A stretch of 64,000 nucleotides of DNA from JBKQVT01 sp963727245. GTDB lineage: Bacteria > Planctomycetota > Planctomycetia > Pirellulales > Thermoguttaceae. Positions within the stretch are counted from its first letter, which is position 1. Every line of letters begins with the position of its first letter. The stretch is from contig CAVSFO010000018.1 of NCBI GenBank assembly GCA_963727245.1, forward strand, positions 372,001 to 436,000, in the 5' to 3' direction. The notes beneath the pieces are model-generated. The model searched no databases, was not told the origin of the DNA, and was given only the letters and a program-made list of their open reading frames with translations. A program made the translations under genes and the position numbers. This document shows positions 8,504 through 16,862 of the stretch, piece by piece.

Positions 8504-11500
8504 ATGTTTCACCCCGTCGAAGGCTCTGTTTCCCTGCCGCAACTGGAAACGCGTATCATCCAGTTTTGGAAATCGCGGGAAATCTACGAAAAATCGCTGG
8601 CAGCCCGCGCCGATGCCCCCGCCTTCGTCTTCTATGAAGGCCCGCCAACGGCCAACGGCCTGCCGCACCCGGGCCATTGCCTCACCCGGGCGATCAAGGA
8701 CCTCTTTCCCCGCTACAAGACGATGCGGGGCTTCCGCTGCGACCGCAAGGCCGGCTGGGACACCCACGGCCTGCCCGTCGAGGTCGAGGTCTGCAAGGAA
8801 CTGGGCATTCACGCCAAGGAAGAGATCGAGGCCTACGGGGTCGAGCGGTTTATCCACAAATGCGTGGAGAGCGTCTTCCGCTACACCCGGCAATGGGAGC
8901 AGCTTACCGAGCGGCTCGGCTTCTGGATCCATTTGGACGAGGCCTATGTCACGTTCCACCAGAGCTACGTCGAGAGCGTGTGGTGGGCGCTGAAGAACCT
9001 TTTCGACCGCGGGCTGCTCTACCAGGGCCACAAGATCGTCTGGTGGTGGGCGCAAGGCGGCACGGCGCTATCAAGCGGCGAAGTCGGCCAGGGCTACCGC
9101 GAAGTGGCCGACCCGAGCGTCTATGTACGTTTCCCGTTGGTCGATCCGCCGGCCGGGCCGCTGGAGGGCGCCGATCTGCTGGTCTGGACCACGACGCCTT
9201 GGACGCTGCCGAGCAACCAATTCGCCGCGGTGAAGCCGGATTTGGAATACTCGGTCGTGTCGTTCGAAGGCGAGTCGCGGAAGCTGGTGATGGCCTCGGC
9301 ACTGGTCGAGCAGATCGCCAAGAAGGCGGGCCGCGAGCACACGGTCGTGGCCACGCTGCCCGGCCAACAGTTGATCGGGCTGCGATACCTGCCGCCGTTC
9401 GACTATTACCACAAGAAACAGGGGCACGTGCTGGGCCAACTGGCCGACGGCGGCCGCCAGCACGTGGCGTGGCGGGTTGTGCCGGCCGAGTTCGTCACCG
9501 TCGACACGGGCACGGGCATCGTCCACCAGGCCCCGGCCTTCGGCGAGGTGGACTACGACCTGCTGCTGGCCGAGCAGGCGCGATTCGCCGCCGGCCAGAG
9601 GCCGCCGCTGATCAACGCCGTCGCCCCGGACGGCACATTCACGGCCGAAGCCCCCGGCTACCAAGGCCGCTGGGTCAAGGAGGCCGACCGCGACATCATC
9701 CGGGACCTCAAAACCCGCGGCCTGCTTTTCCACCAGGAGCAATGCGTCCACGAATATCCCTTCTGCTGGCGGGCGGAGGAGGATCCGCTCATCCAGTATC
9801 CGCGCCGAAGCTGGTTCATCCGCACTACCCAATTCCGCGACCGCATGTTGGCTAACAACCACCTCATCAACTGGCTGCCCGAGCATATTCGCGATGGCCG
9901 GTTCGGCAATTTCCTGGAGAGCAACGTCGATTGGGCCCTCTCGCGCGAGCGCTATTGGGGCACGCCGCTGCCGATCTGGGTCTGCGAAAAAACCGGCTAC
10001 AGCGAGGCCGTCGCCTCCTATGAGGAACTGCTGGCCAAGCCGGGCGCGAGCGGCGTCGAGGTCTGGGAGCAAGCGAAGCAAAAGAATCCCGGACTCTCCG
10101 ACCACCTCCGCGTCCACAAGCCGTACATCGACGCCATTACCTACGATTCGCCCCAGGCCACCGGCGCACGGATGCGGCGCGTGCCGGACGTGATCGACTG
10201 CTGGTTCGACAGCGGCGCGATGCCGTTCGCCCAATGGGGATATCCGCGTCAGGCGGGATCGCCCGAGCGGTTCGCCGGCCAGTTTCCCGCCGACTTCATC
10301 AGCGAGGCCCTCGATCAGACGCGGGGATGGTTTTATAGCCTGCTGGCGATCAGCACGCTGCTGTTCAGCGAGGAGGAGGAGAGCGGTGCGAAACCGCAAG
10401 CGGAGGGCTTGCTTTCCCGAACATATCCGCATCCATTCAAAAACTGCATCGTGCTGGGATTGATGCTCGGCGAGGACGGCGGGAAGATGTCCAAGAGCAA
10501 GCGGAACTACCGCGAGCCCGGCGAGATCTTCGACCGCTACGGGGCCGATGCCCTGCGTTGGTACTTCTTCTCGAACCAGCCGCCGTGGACCTCGATCCGC
10601 TACAGCGAGGCGGCAATCAAGGACACGATTCCCGAGTTCCTGCTGCGGCTGTGGAATGTTTACAGCTTCTTCGCGATCTACGCGAACATTGACAAATTCG
10701 ACCCGGCGGCGGCACTTTCCGGTGCGGCCGGCCAGTTGTCGCGCAGCGTGCTGGCCACGGCCGCGGGCTATCGCCCGATCGAAGATCGCGGCGAGCTGGA
10801 TCGCTGGGTCCTCGGCGAGCTGGGCCGCACCGCGGCGGCCGTCGTCGAGCGGATGGACCAGTACGCCAACTACGAGGCCTGCGCCGCGCTGGTCGAGTTC
10901 GTCGACGCCCTGAGCAACTGGTACGTCCGCCGCAGCCGCGACCGTTTCTGGAGCGGCCAGCCGTCGGCCGCCAAGAGCGACGCCCATTGGACGCTCTACG
11001 AGTGCCTGCTGACGACCTGCAAGCTGATCGCGCCGTTCGTGCCGTTTCTGGCCGAGGAGATATGGCAAAACCTGGCCGTGGCGGCCTTTGAAAGCCGGCC
11101 GCAGGCCCAACAGCCGGTCGAAAGCGTCCATCTCTGCGACTATCCCGGCGGCGACGCCGAGGGCGTCGACCGGTTGCTTTCCGAACGCATGGCGCTGGTG
11201 CGGGAGATCGTCTCGTTGGGCCGCAGCGCGCGGATGGGGGCGAAACTGAAAGTCCGCCAGCCGCTTTCGCGCGTCGAGGTGGTTTTGGCCGATCCCCAGC
11301 ACCAGCCTTGGCTGGAAGAACATTCTGCGTTGATCTGCGATGAACTGAACGTCAAGCGGGTCGAGTTCGCCCAGCGGGCGGACCAGTACGTCAGTTACAC
11401 GGTGCTGCCGGAACTGAAGCGGCTTGGCCCGCGGCTGGGAAAACGCCTGCCGGCGCTGCGGAAAGTGCTGGGCCAGGCCGACGGCGGCCGATTGCTGACC

Positions 11501-11932
11501 GATCTGGCCGCCGCGGGCGTGGTGACGCTCGACTTGCCCGATGGCCCGGTCACGCTCGACGCCGACGACCTGCAGGTCCGTTTGCAGGCCAAGGAGGGCT
11601 GGGCGGCCGCCCAGGGGCGCCGGTGCGTGGTGGTCCTTTCCACCGAATTGACCGACGAGTTGATCCGCGAGGGCTGGGCCCGCGAGTTGGCCCGCATCAT
11701 CAACGACCGCCGCAAGGACATGGGCTGCCGGTTCACCGACCGGATCGCCGTGGGCATGGCCACTCCGTCGGCCGAGTTGCGGGCGGCTGTCGAGCAGTTC
11801 CGCGATTACATCATGCAGGAGACGTTGGCGATGGAGTTGGGATTTGAGAAGATCGTGGGCGCCGAGCCGGTCGAGGTGAAGGTCGGCGAGTACACGGCGC
11901 AGTTGTGGCTCAGTGTCCGGGAAGGCGTGTGA
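8504..11932 (+). CDS. ileS: Isoleucyl-tRNA synthetase, long (eukaryote-like) type
   Basis: Charges tRNA-Ile with isoleucine and edits mischarged valine. Start MFHPVEGSVSLPQLE is chosen because the class I ligase body begins there; longer upstream codons are repeat DNA. HPGH (residues 55-58) is the HIGH motif and KMSKSK (from residue 661) the second ATP-binding motif. Between them lies the CP1 editing domain, and WWWAQGGTALSSGEVGQGY is recognisable before it. At 1142 residues it is longer than the roughly 930-residue bacterial type and has no obvious C-terminal zinc finger. This matches the mupirocin-tolerant, eukaryote-like group. The frame is intact over its whole length, unlike many neighbours. 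Confidence 0.95.
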   Translation: MFHPVEGSVSLPQLETRIIQFWKSREIYEKSLAARADAPAFVFYEGPPTANGLPHPGHCLTRAIKDLFPRYKTMRGFRCDRKAGWDTHGLPVEVEVCKELGIHAKEEIEAYGVERFIHKCVESVFRYTRQWEQLTERLGFWIHLDEAYVTFHQSYVESVWWALKNLFDRGLLYQGHKIVWWWAQGGTALSSGEVGQGYREVADPSVYVRFPLVDPPAGPLEGADLLVWTTTPWTLPSNQFAAVKPDLEYSVVSFEGESRKLVMASALVEQIAKKAGREHTVVATLPGQQLIGLRYLPPFDYYHKKQGHVLGQLADGGRQHVAWRVVPAEFVTVDTGTGIVHQAPAFGEVDYDLLLAEQARFAAGQRPPLINAVAPDGTFTAEAPGYQGRWVKEADRDIIRDLKTRGLLFHQEQCVHEYPFCWRAEEDPLIQYPRRSWFIRTTQFRDRMLANNHLINWLPEHIRDGRFGNFLESNVDWALSRERYWGTPLPIWVCEKTGYSEAVASYEELLAKPGASGVEVWEQAKQKNPGLSDHLRVHKPYIDAITYDSPQATGARMRRVPDVIDCWFDSGAMPFAQWGYPRQAGSPERFAGQFPADFISEALDQTRGWFYSLLAISTLLFSEEEESGAKPQAEGLLSRTYPHPFKNCIVLGLMLGEDGGKMSKSKRNYREPGEIFDRYGADALRWYFFSNQPPWTSIRYSEAAIKDTIPEFLLRLWNVYSFFAIYANIDKFDPAAALSGAAGQLSRSVLATAAGYRPIEDRGELDRWVLGELGRTAAAVVERMDQYANYEACAALVEFVDALSNWYVRRSRDRFWSGQPSAAKSDAHWTLYECLLTTCKLIAPFVPFLAEEIWQNLAVAAFESRPQAQQPVESVHLCDYPGGDAEGVDRLLSERMALVREIVSLGRSARMGAKLKVRQPLSRVEVVLADPQHQPWLEEHSALICDELNVKRVEFAQRADQYVSYTVLPELKRLGPRLGKRLPALRKVLGQADGGRLLTDLAAAGVVTLDLPDGPVTLDADDLQVRLQAKEGWAAAQGRRCVVVLSTELTDELIREGWARELARIINDRRKDMGCRFTDRIAVGMATPSAELRAAVEQFRDYIMQETLAMELGFEKIVGAEPVEVKVGEYTAQLWLSVREGV

Positions 11933-11955
11933 CGCAAAAACCGGGGAGATATCTC

Positions 11956-13060
11956 ATGGCGATTCTGAACAAGATCGTCCTCAGTGGCTTCAAGTCCATT
12001 AAGCAGATGACCCTGGAGCTGCGCCCACTGAATGTCCTGATTGGCGCCAACGGAGCGGGGAAGAGCAATCTCGTCTCGTTCTTCACGATGCTCAACGAGA
12101 TGATCAGCCAGCGTCTGCAGCTTTATATAGCCGAATCCGGCCGTGCCCACTCGCTGCTGCACTTTGGCCCGAAGATTACGCGCCAGATCGAGGCAACTTT
12201 GGAGGTCGAAGCGGACAATGGGCTGCACACGTATCAGCCGTGGTTGGCCTACGCGGCAGGCGACACGCTCGTCTTTGCCAAGGAGAATGCTCGATTTCCG
12301 CGAGGCCAGCGGCGGGCAAGGACTCGCGATGGAATCAGGGCATCAGGAAAGCCGAATCGTTAGTGAAGCAGACTTCAAGCAACCAACCGCACAGATTTTC
12401 AGAAGCCTGTTGAGCAACTTTCGGGTATACCACTTCCACGACACCTCGGCGACCGCTGGCGTGCGCAATTACTGCTATGTGGGCGACAACCGCTGGCTCA
12501 TGCCGGATGGTGCGAATCTCGCGGCGCTGTTGTATCGCCTGAAATCGCAGGGCGACGGTTTTTCATACCAGCGTATCGTAAAGACGATTCGGATGATCGC
12601 TCCGTTCTTCGACGATTTTGACCTTGCCCCGAGCGTCGAAAACGACAAGGACATCATTCTCAACTGGCGAGAAACAAACTCATCCCAAGTCTTCGGTCCC
12701 CACCAGCTTTCTGACGGCACGCTACGAGCGATGTGCCTCGTGACGCTGCTGCTCCAGCCCGAGGGCGAATTGCCCGGCTTGATCGTCGTCGATGAACCAG
12801 AACTGGGGCTTCATCCTTACGCCCTGAACGTCATCGCCAGTTTACTCAAAAAGGCGTCCCACCACGCGCAGGTCCTGGTGAGCACGCAGTCGAGCACCTT
12901 CCTCGACAATTTCGACCCGGAGGATATTGTCGTCGTGGGGCGCGAGGGCAAGGAATCGACGTTCCAGAGACTGGACGCCGCCCGGCTGAAGACGTGGCTG
13001 GAAGAATATAGCCTCGGCGAAATTTGGGAGAAGAACGTCCTGGGCGGAGGGCCGCACTGA
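11956..13060 (+). CDS. AAA/ABC-type ATPase (AAA_21-like), one frame break
   Basis: The start ATG gives MAILNKIVLSGFKSIKQMTL, typical of RecF/SMC-like predicted ATPases. Walker A is GANGAGKS (residues 30-37). The signature-like QLSDGTLRAMCLVTLLLQ precedes Walker B GLIVVDEPELGLHP, and the switch region is VLVSTQSSTFLDNF. The frame shifts from 1 to 2 near 12285; removing one A restores AKEMLDFREASGGQG. The last base overlaps the next start (ATGA), so it is tightly coupled to the DUF4276-like gene. ATPases of this kind paired with such a partner occur in predicted anti-phage modules. A DNA-repair or housekeeping role is also possible. Confidence 0.8.
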
Positions 13061-13755
13061 TGCCGCGTCTTTACCTCTTCGCCGAGGGGCCGACGGAACA
13101 GACGTACGCCGATACGGTCCTTAAGCAACACCTCGCGGCCCGTGGGGTGTACATGCAGGGGCCAGTGTTGATTGCCCATGCGAAGAAGAAAGGCAGGGTG
13201 CATCGCGGCGGAGGGCGTCGCTACGAGCCGATGAAAAGCGATATTCTCCGCTTCCTGAAGCAGGAGGCCGGCAGCGACGTGTACTTCACGACGATGATCG
13301 ATCTTTATGCCATCCATGCGGATTTTCCCGGCTTGGACGAGGCGGAGAAGGTCCGCCACCTCCCCTACGACCGCGTGGACAGGCTGGAGAAGAGCTTCGC
13401 CGCCGACATCGGCGATCCGCGCTTCATCCCGCATATCCAGTTGTTCGAGTTCGAGACCATCCTATTCTGCAACCCGACGACGTTCAACTCCTTTTACGGC
13501 GACTGTCAGCAGCAAATCGGGAAACTCGCGGCCATCGCGGCCGAATACGAATCACCCGAATTGATTGACGACGGCCAGCATTCTGCGCCGTCCAAACGGA
13601 TCATCGAGGTTTTTCCCGACTACGAAGGCGCGAAGCCCACGGCCGGGCCGCGGATTGCCGAGGCGACCGGGCTCGATGCAGTACGTAGCAAGTGTCCGCA
13701 TTTCGACTGCTGGCTGACCACGTTGGAAAGACTGGCTGGGAGAACGAACCCGTGA
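13060..13755 (+). CDS. DUF4276-family protein, partner of the upstream ATPase
   Basis: Starts at the ATG overlapping the ATPase stop and runs 231 residues. The N-terminus MPRLYLFAEGPTEQTYADTV is the usual DUF4276 opening, where the acidic EGPTE motif resembles a Toprim-like site. FTTMIDLYAIHADFPG and HIQLFEFETILFCNP are further family landmarks with conserved acidic residues. Families of this fold (compare RloB/AbiLii) are often encoded right after an ABC-type ATPase and are thought to be nuclease-like effectors. That role is inferred from the family, not shown here. It ends overlapping the start region of the purN-like gene. Confidence 0.8.
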   Translation: MPRLYLFAEGPTEQTYADTVLKQHLAARGVYMQGPVLIAHAKKKGRVHRGGGRRYEPMKSDILRFLKQEAGSDVYFTTMIDLYAIHADFPGLDEAEKVRHLPYDRVDRLEKSFAADIGDPRFIPHIQLFEFETILFCNPTTFNSFYGDCQQQIGKLAAIAAEYESPELIDDGQHSAPSKRIIEVFPDYEGAKPTAGPRIAEATGLDAVRSKCPHFDCWLTTLERLAGRTNP

Positions 13756-13757
13756 CG

Positions 13758-14393
13758 ATGGAAACACCGAACTCCGTCTTTCGCCTTGCGGTGCTGATCT
13801 CCGGCGGGGGGACCACGCTGAGCAATCTCATCGAAAAAATCCGCACCGGCCGGCTGCGCGTGGAAATCAGCCTGGTCATCTCCAGCAACGCCGCCGCCCG
13901 GGGATTGCACTACGCCCTGGAAGCCGCCATCCCCGCCGCCGTCATCGAGCCGCAAAACTTCAGCGGCCAGGATGACTTCAGCCACGCCATCTTCGACCGC
14001 TGCCGCCAGGCCGACGTCAACCTGGTCGTCATGGGCGGCTTCCTCCAGCGAGTCACCATCCCGGAGGATTTCACCAACCGCGTGACCAACATCCACCCCG
14101 CCCTGATTCCCGCCTTCTGCGGACGTGGCTACTACGGCCACTTGGTCCACGAGGCGGCCCTGGACTACGGGGTGAAACTCAGCGGCTGCACCGTCCACTT
14201 CGCCGACAATCAGTACGACCACGGCCCGGTGATCCTCCAGAAGGCCGTGCCGGTGCTGGAGGACGACACGCCCGACACGCTGGCGGCCCGGGTCTTCGAG
14301 GCCGAATGCGAGGCCTATCCGGAAGCGGTGCAATTGATCGCCGACGGCCGGGTGCGGGTCGAAGGCCGCCAGGTGCGGATCCTGCCGGGTTGA
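13758..14393 (+). CDS. purN: Phosphoribosylglycinamide formyltransferase-like protein (PurN family)
   Basis: PurN transfers a formyl group from 10-formyl-THF to GAR in purine synthesis. LAVLISGGGTTLSNLIEKI is the phosphate-binding loop. VVMGGFLQRV, NIHPALIPAFCGRGYYG and the invariant-type His in GCTVHFADNQYDHGPVILQ match the catalytic region. In classic PurN the motif is NIHPSLLP with a following KG(L)HT; here it is FCGRGYYGH, a moderately divergent version common in planctomycetes. The ATG at 13758 is preferred; a GTG at 13752 would overlap the DUF4276 stop. No other purine synthesis gene is adjacent. Confidence 0.82.
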   Translation: METPNSVFRLAVLISGGGTTLSNLIEKIRTGRLRVEISLVISSNAAARGLHYALEAAIPAAVIEPQNFSGQDDFSHAIFDRCRQADVNLVVMGGFLQRVTIPEDFTNRVTNIHPALIPAFCGRGYYGHLVHEAALDYGVKLSGCTVHFADNQYDHGPVILQKAVPVLEDDTPDTLAARVFEAECEAYPEAVQLIADGRVRVEGRQVRILPG

Positions 14394-14429
14394 AAGCCGC
14401 GAGCGTGCCCCCCCCTTCTGGTAAGGCCC

Positions 14430-14506
14430 GTAGGTCAGGCACCCCGTGCCTGACAAAAAGGCTGCCAGAATCCGCGGAAATGTCAGGCACAGAGTGCCTG
14501 ACCTAC
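14430..14506. repeat. Palindromic repeat, family C
   Basis: GTAGGTCAGGCACCCCGTGC opens and GTGCCTGACCTAC closes, with internal GTGCCTGAC/GTCAGGCAC pairs. It lies between purN and the deoR-type gene. A second copy at 31311-31379 shows the same architecture. Confidence 0.85.
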
Positions 14507-14550
14507 CTTCCGCCCCCCATGGCAACTAATGGCGGAAACCATTCGCCTGC

Positions 14551-14603
14551 ATGACAGATTATGACGACAAATGCTTGCTTTCTTTCACGTCTCCTGTCAT
14601 ACT
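14551..14603 (+). promoter_or_regulatory. Candidate promoter and operator of the microcompartment operon
   Basis: TTGCTT (14575-14580), a 17-base spacer and CATACT (14598-14603) form a plausible sigma70 promoter 51 bases before the DeoR-type ATG. An inverted pair ATGACAG (14551-14557) and CTGTCAT (14594-14600) brackets it, the second arm touching the -10. This arrangement would suit autorepression by the DeoR-type regulator; the pairing is observed, the role is inferred. Confidence 0.4.
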
Positions 14604-14653
14604 TGCAGAAAGTGGCCAAGAACCGTGTCTGACGTGTCTGAGGACGCTTCGCC

Positions 14654-15433
14654 ATGCTCGCCGAACAGCGCCGCAGTCGCCTCCTGGAATTGGTGCGAAT
14701 CCGCCGATTCGCCTCCCTGCCGGAGTTGGCCGAACAACTGGCCGTCTCGGAGTCCACCGTGCGGCGTGACGTCGAACACTTGGAGCAACTGGGTTCCGCA
14801 CGGCGAATCCACGGCGGGGTCCTGTACGCGGGCAGTTCGCCGAAATTGCCGCATTTCGACGACCGGCAGCCGGCCCAATGGGACCTGAAACAGGCGGTCG
14901 CCCGGGAGGCCGTGAAACTCATCGAGGACGGCGATACGGTCCTATTGGATGGTGGCAGTTCCACCTATGAGGTGGCACGCTTGTTACGGGGGCGTTCGCT
15001 CCATGTGGTGACGACTTCGCTGCCGGTGGCCAACCTGCTCGCCACGGACGCCAACAGCGATCTAGTATTTATCGGCGGCAATATATGTCCGCGGACGGGC
15101 GTGAGCCGCGGCCCCTATGCCGACGAGATGCTGGCCAAGGTCCGGGTCCGCAAGGCGGTGATCAGCACGGCCGCCGTCAGCCAGGAGGGGTTGTTCAACA
15201 ACAACCTGCTGCTGGTCGAGACGGAACGGGCGATGATGCGGGCGGCCACGGAAGTGATCGCCGTGGCCGACAGTACCAAGTTCGGCCGCGAGAGCCTGGG
15301 ACACGTGTGCCCGCTGGCGGCCGTCCGGCACCTGGTGGTCGACAGCGGCCTGAGCCAGCAGTGGCGGGAAAGAATTGTCGCCGCCGGCGTCCACCTGGTC
15401 GTGGCCGAGGTCGACAAGGAAATTGAAACCTAG
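14654..15433 (+). CDS. DeoR-family transcriptional regulator of the microcompartment operon
   Basis: A 259-residue DeoR-type repressor. The N-terminal winged helix has RRSRLLELVRIRRFASLPEL and the recognition helix VSESTVRRDVEHLEQLG. The effector domain (DeoRC, sugar-phosphate binding) begins near residue 75 with IEDGDTVLLDGGSSTYEVA. It continues with TTSLPVANLL, VFIGGNICPRTGVSRGP and IAVADSTKFGRESLGHVCP. It is the first gene of the co-directional cluster and ends nine bases before pduL. Planctomycete microcompartment loci for L-fucose/L-rhamnose usually carry such a regulator. A phosphorylated sugar intermediate is the likely inducer. Confidence 0.9.
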   Translation: MLAEQRRSRLLELVRIRRFASLPELAEQLAVSESTVRRDVEHLEQLGSARRIHGGVLYAGSSPKLPHFDDRQPAQWDLKQAVAREAVKLIEDGDTVLLDGGSSTYEVARLLRGRSLHVVTTSLPVANLLATDANSDLVFIGGNICPRTGVSRGPYADEMLAKVRVRKAVISTAAVSQEGLFNNNLLLVETERAMMRAATEVIAVADSTKFGRESLGHVCPLAAVRHLVVDSGLSQQWRERIVAAGVHLVVAEVDKEIET

Positions 15434-15442
15434 AAACCATCC

Positions 15443-16105
15443 ATGAGCATCGCCGCACCGATTGACCGAGGCCTGGTGGAGCGGATTGTCCGCGAGATCG
15501 TGCTGGCGCACGTGGGCGGGCCGCCGGGTAAGCCCAACCTGGTGGTCAGCGTCTCCGCGCGGCACGTCCATCTGACCGCTGCGGACACCGAAACGCTCTT
15601 CGGCGCCGGCCATAAGCTGACCGTGGCCAAGGACCTCTACCAGGCGGGTTTCTACGCCGCCGAGGAGACGGTCATGATCGTCGGGCCGCGGCGGCGGATG
15701 CTGCCCTCGGTCCGCGTGCTCGGTCCCACGCGGCCGGACACCCAGGTCGAGCTGGCCTTTACCGACGGCATCTCGCTGGGCATCGACCTGCCGGTCCGCC
15801 CCAGCGGCAAGGTCGCCGGCACGCCGGGCTGCGTGCTGGTCGGGCCCAAGGGCGTGGTCGAACTCCGCCAGGGCGTGATCCGCGCCGAGCGGCACGTCCA
15901 CATGGCCCCCGCCGACGCCGCCTATTACGGCGTGGCCGACGGCGATCGCATGGGTCTGCGGGTGGAATCGTCGTGCAGCACGGTGTTTGAAGGTTTGCTG
16001 GTGCGGGTGGGCAAGAAGCTCCGGCTGGAAGTACACGTCGACACGGATGAAGGCAACGCCTGCGATATCGACCACGCGGGCAAAGTGGAATTGTTCAAAG
16101 GCTGA
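15443..16105 (+). CDS. pduL: Phosphotransacylase PduL of the microcompartment
   Basis: Converts acyl-CoA and phosphate to acyl-phosphate and CoA inside the compartment, recycling CoA for the aldehyde dehydrogenase. The two PduL zinc-binding HxH motifs are present: SARHVHL (His41, His43) and AERHVHM (His151, His153). The typical FRIDVP-like stretch appears as GISLGIDLPVRPSG. Residues 1-24 (IDRGLVERIVREIVLAHVGG) form an amphipathic helix followed by a Gly/Pro linker, as expected of an encapsulation peptide. Length 220 residues is normal. It lies between the regulator and the first shell gene. Confidence 0.93.
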   Translation: MSIAAPIDRGLVERIVREIVLAHVGGPPGKPNLVVSVSARHVHLTAADTETLFGAGHKLTVAKDLYQAGFYAAEETVMIVGPRRRMLPSVRVLGPTRPDTQVELAFTDGISLGIDLPVRPSGKVAGTPGCVLVGPKGVVELRQGVIRAERHVHMAPADAAYYGVADGDRMGLRVESSCSTVFEGLLVRVGKKLRLEVHVDTDEGNACDIDHAGKVELFKG

Positions 16106-16143
16106 TTTACTCTTGAGGTTTCTCACATAGGGAGAGTTCTATC

Positions 16144-16452
16144 ATGGCAAAATCGATGGAAGCGTTGGGGATGATCGAGACCAAGGGCTTTGTGGTCCTG
16201 GTCGAGGCCACCGACGCGATGCTCAAGGCCGCGAACGTGAAGTTCATCGGCTGGGACAAGATCGGCAGCGGGCTGGTCACGGTGTTCGTGACCGGCGACG
16301 TGGCCGCCGTGAAGGCCGCCACCGACGCCGGCGCGGCCGCCGGCGGCCGGCTGGGCGAGATCGTCAGCGTGCAGGTCATTCCGCGTCCGCACGAAGACCT
16401 CGACATCGTCCTGCCGCCGCGCATGGACACGAAGCTGGCGACCACGAACTGA
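16144..16452 (+). CDS. Microcompartment shell hexamer protein (BMC-H), first copy
   Basis: Forms hexameric tiles of the shell facets. MEALGMIETKGFVVLVEATD is the standard BMC-domain beginning, KIGSGLVTV holds the pore loop, and VIPRPHEDLDIVLP is the usual end of the fold. The tail to residue 102 is short. GGGAGAG lies upstream of the ATG as a good ribosome binding site. A second BMC-H follows after 52 bases. Confidence 0.95.
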   Translation: MAKSMEALGMIETKGFVVLVEATDAMLKAANVKFIGWDKIGSGLVTVFVTGDVAAVKAATDAGAAAGGRLGEIVSVQVIPRPHEDLDIVLPPRMDTKLATTN

Positions 16453-16504
16453 CCGCATCCTCGAATCAACACGTAATCACCTGTAAAGAAGGGAAAACAT
16501 CGCG

Positions 16505-16774
16505 ATGCAAGACGCCATTGGATTATTGGAAACCAAGGGCCTGGTGGCACTGGTCGAAGCGACCGACGCCATGGCCAAGGCCGCCAACGTGCAGATCATC
16601 AAGCGCATTCAGATCGGCGCCGGGCTGGTGACGACCATCGTCCGCGGCGACGTGGGCAGCGTGCGGGCCGCCGTCGAGGCGGGCGCTACGGCCGCCTCCG
16701 CCGTCGGCGAGCTGATGGCCAGCCACATTATCCCCCGGCCGGCCGACGGCGTTATCCTGGCTTACTTGTCGTAA
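16505..16774 (+). CDS. Microcompartment shell hexamer protein (BMC-H), second copy
   Basis: An 89-residue BMC-H with AIGLLETKGLVALVEATDAM, pore loop QIGAGLVTT and HIIPRPADGVILAYL. The pore loop has Ala where the first copy has Ser (GAG versus GSG), so the two hexamers may differ in pore chemistry. GAAGGG precedes the start. A family B palindrome follows the stop within seven bases. Confidence 0.95.
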   Translation: MQDAIGLLETKGLVALVEATDAMAKAANVQIIKRIQIGAGLVTTIVRGDVGSVRAAVEAGATAASAVGELMASHIIPRPADGVILAYLS

Positions 16775-16780
16775 GCAAGC

Positions 16781-16825
16781 GGGGACTGTCCCGATTTTCG
16801 ATGCGACGAAAATGGGACTGTCCCC
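16781..16825. repeat. Palindromic repeat, family B, within the microcompartment operon
   Basis: GGGGACTGTCCCGATTTTCG pairs with CGAAAATGGGACTGTCCCC. It separates the second BMC-H from the kinase gene and could give partial termination or mRNA stabilisation, tuning shell versus enzyme levels. Confidence 0.9.
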
Positions 16826-16862
16826 TTGGGATGTGCCACCGGCCCCAGCGCAAAGAAGTGCC

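Noticed and set aside
9071..11323. A 750-codon minus-strand open frame opposite ileS
   Set aside because: It is the mirror of the intact isoleucyl-tRNA synthetase and has low-complexity composition.
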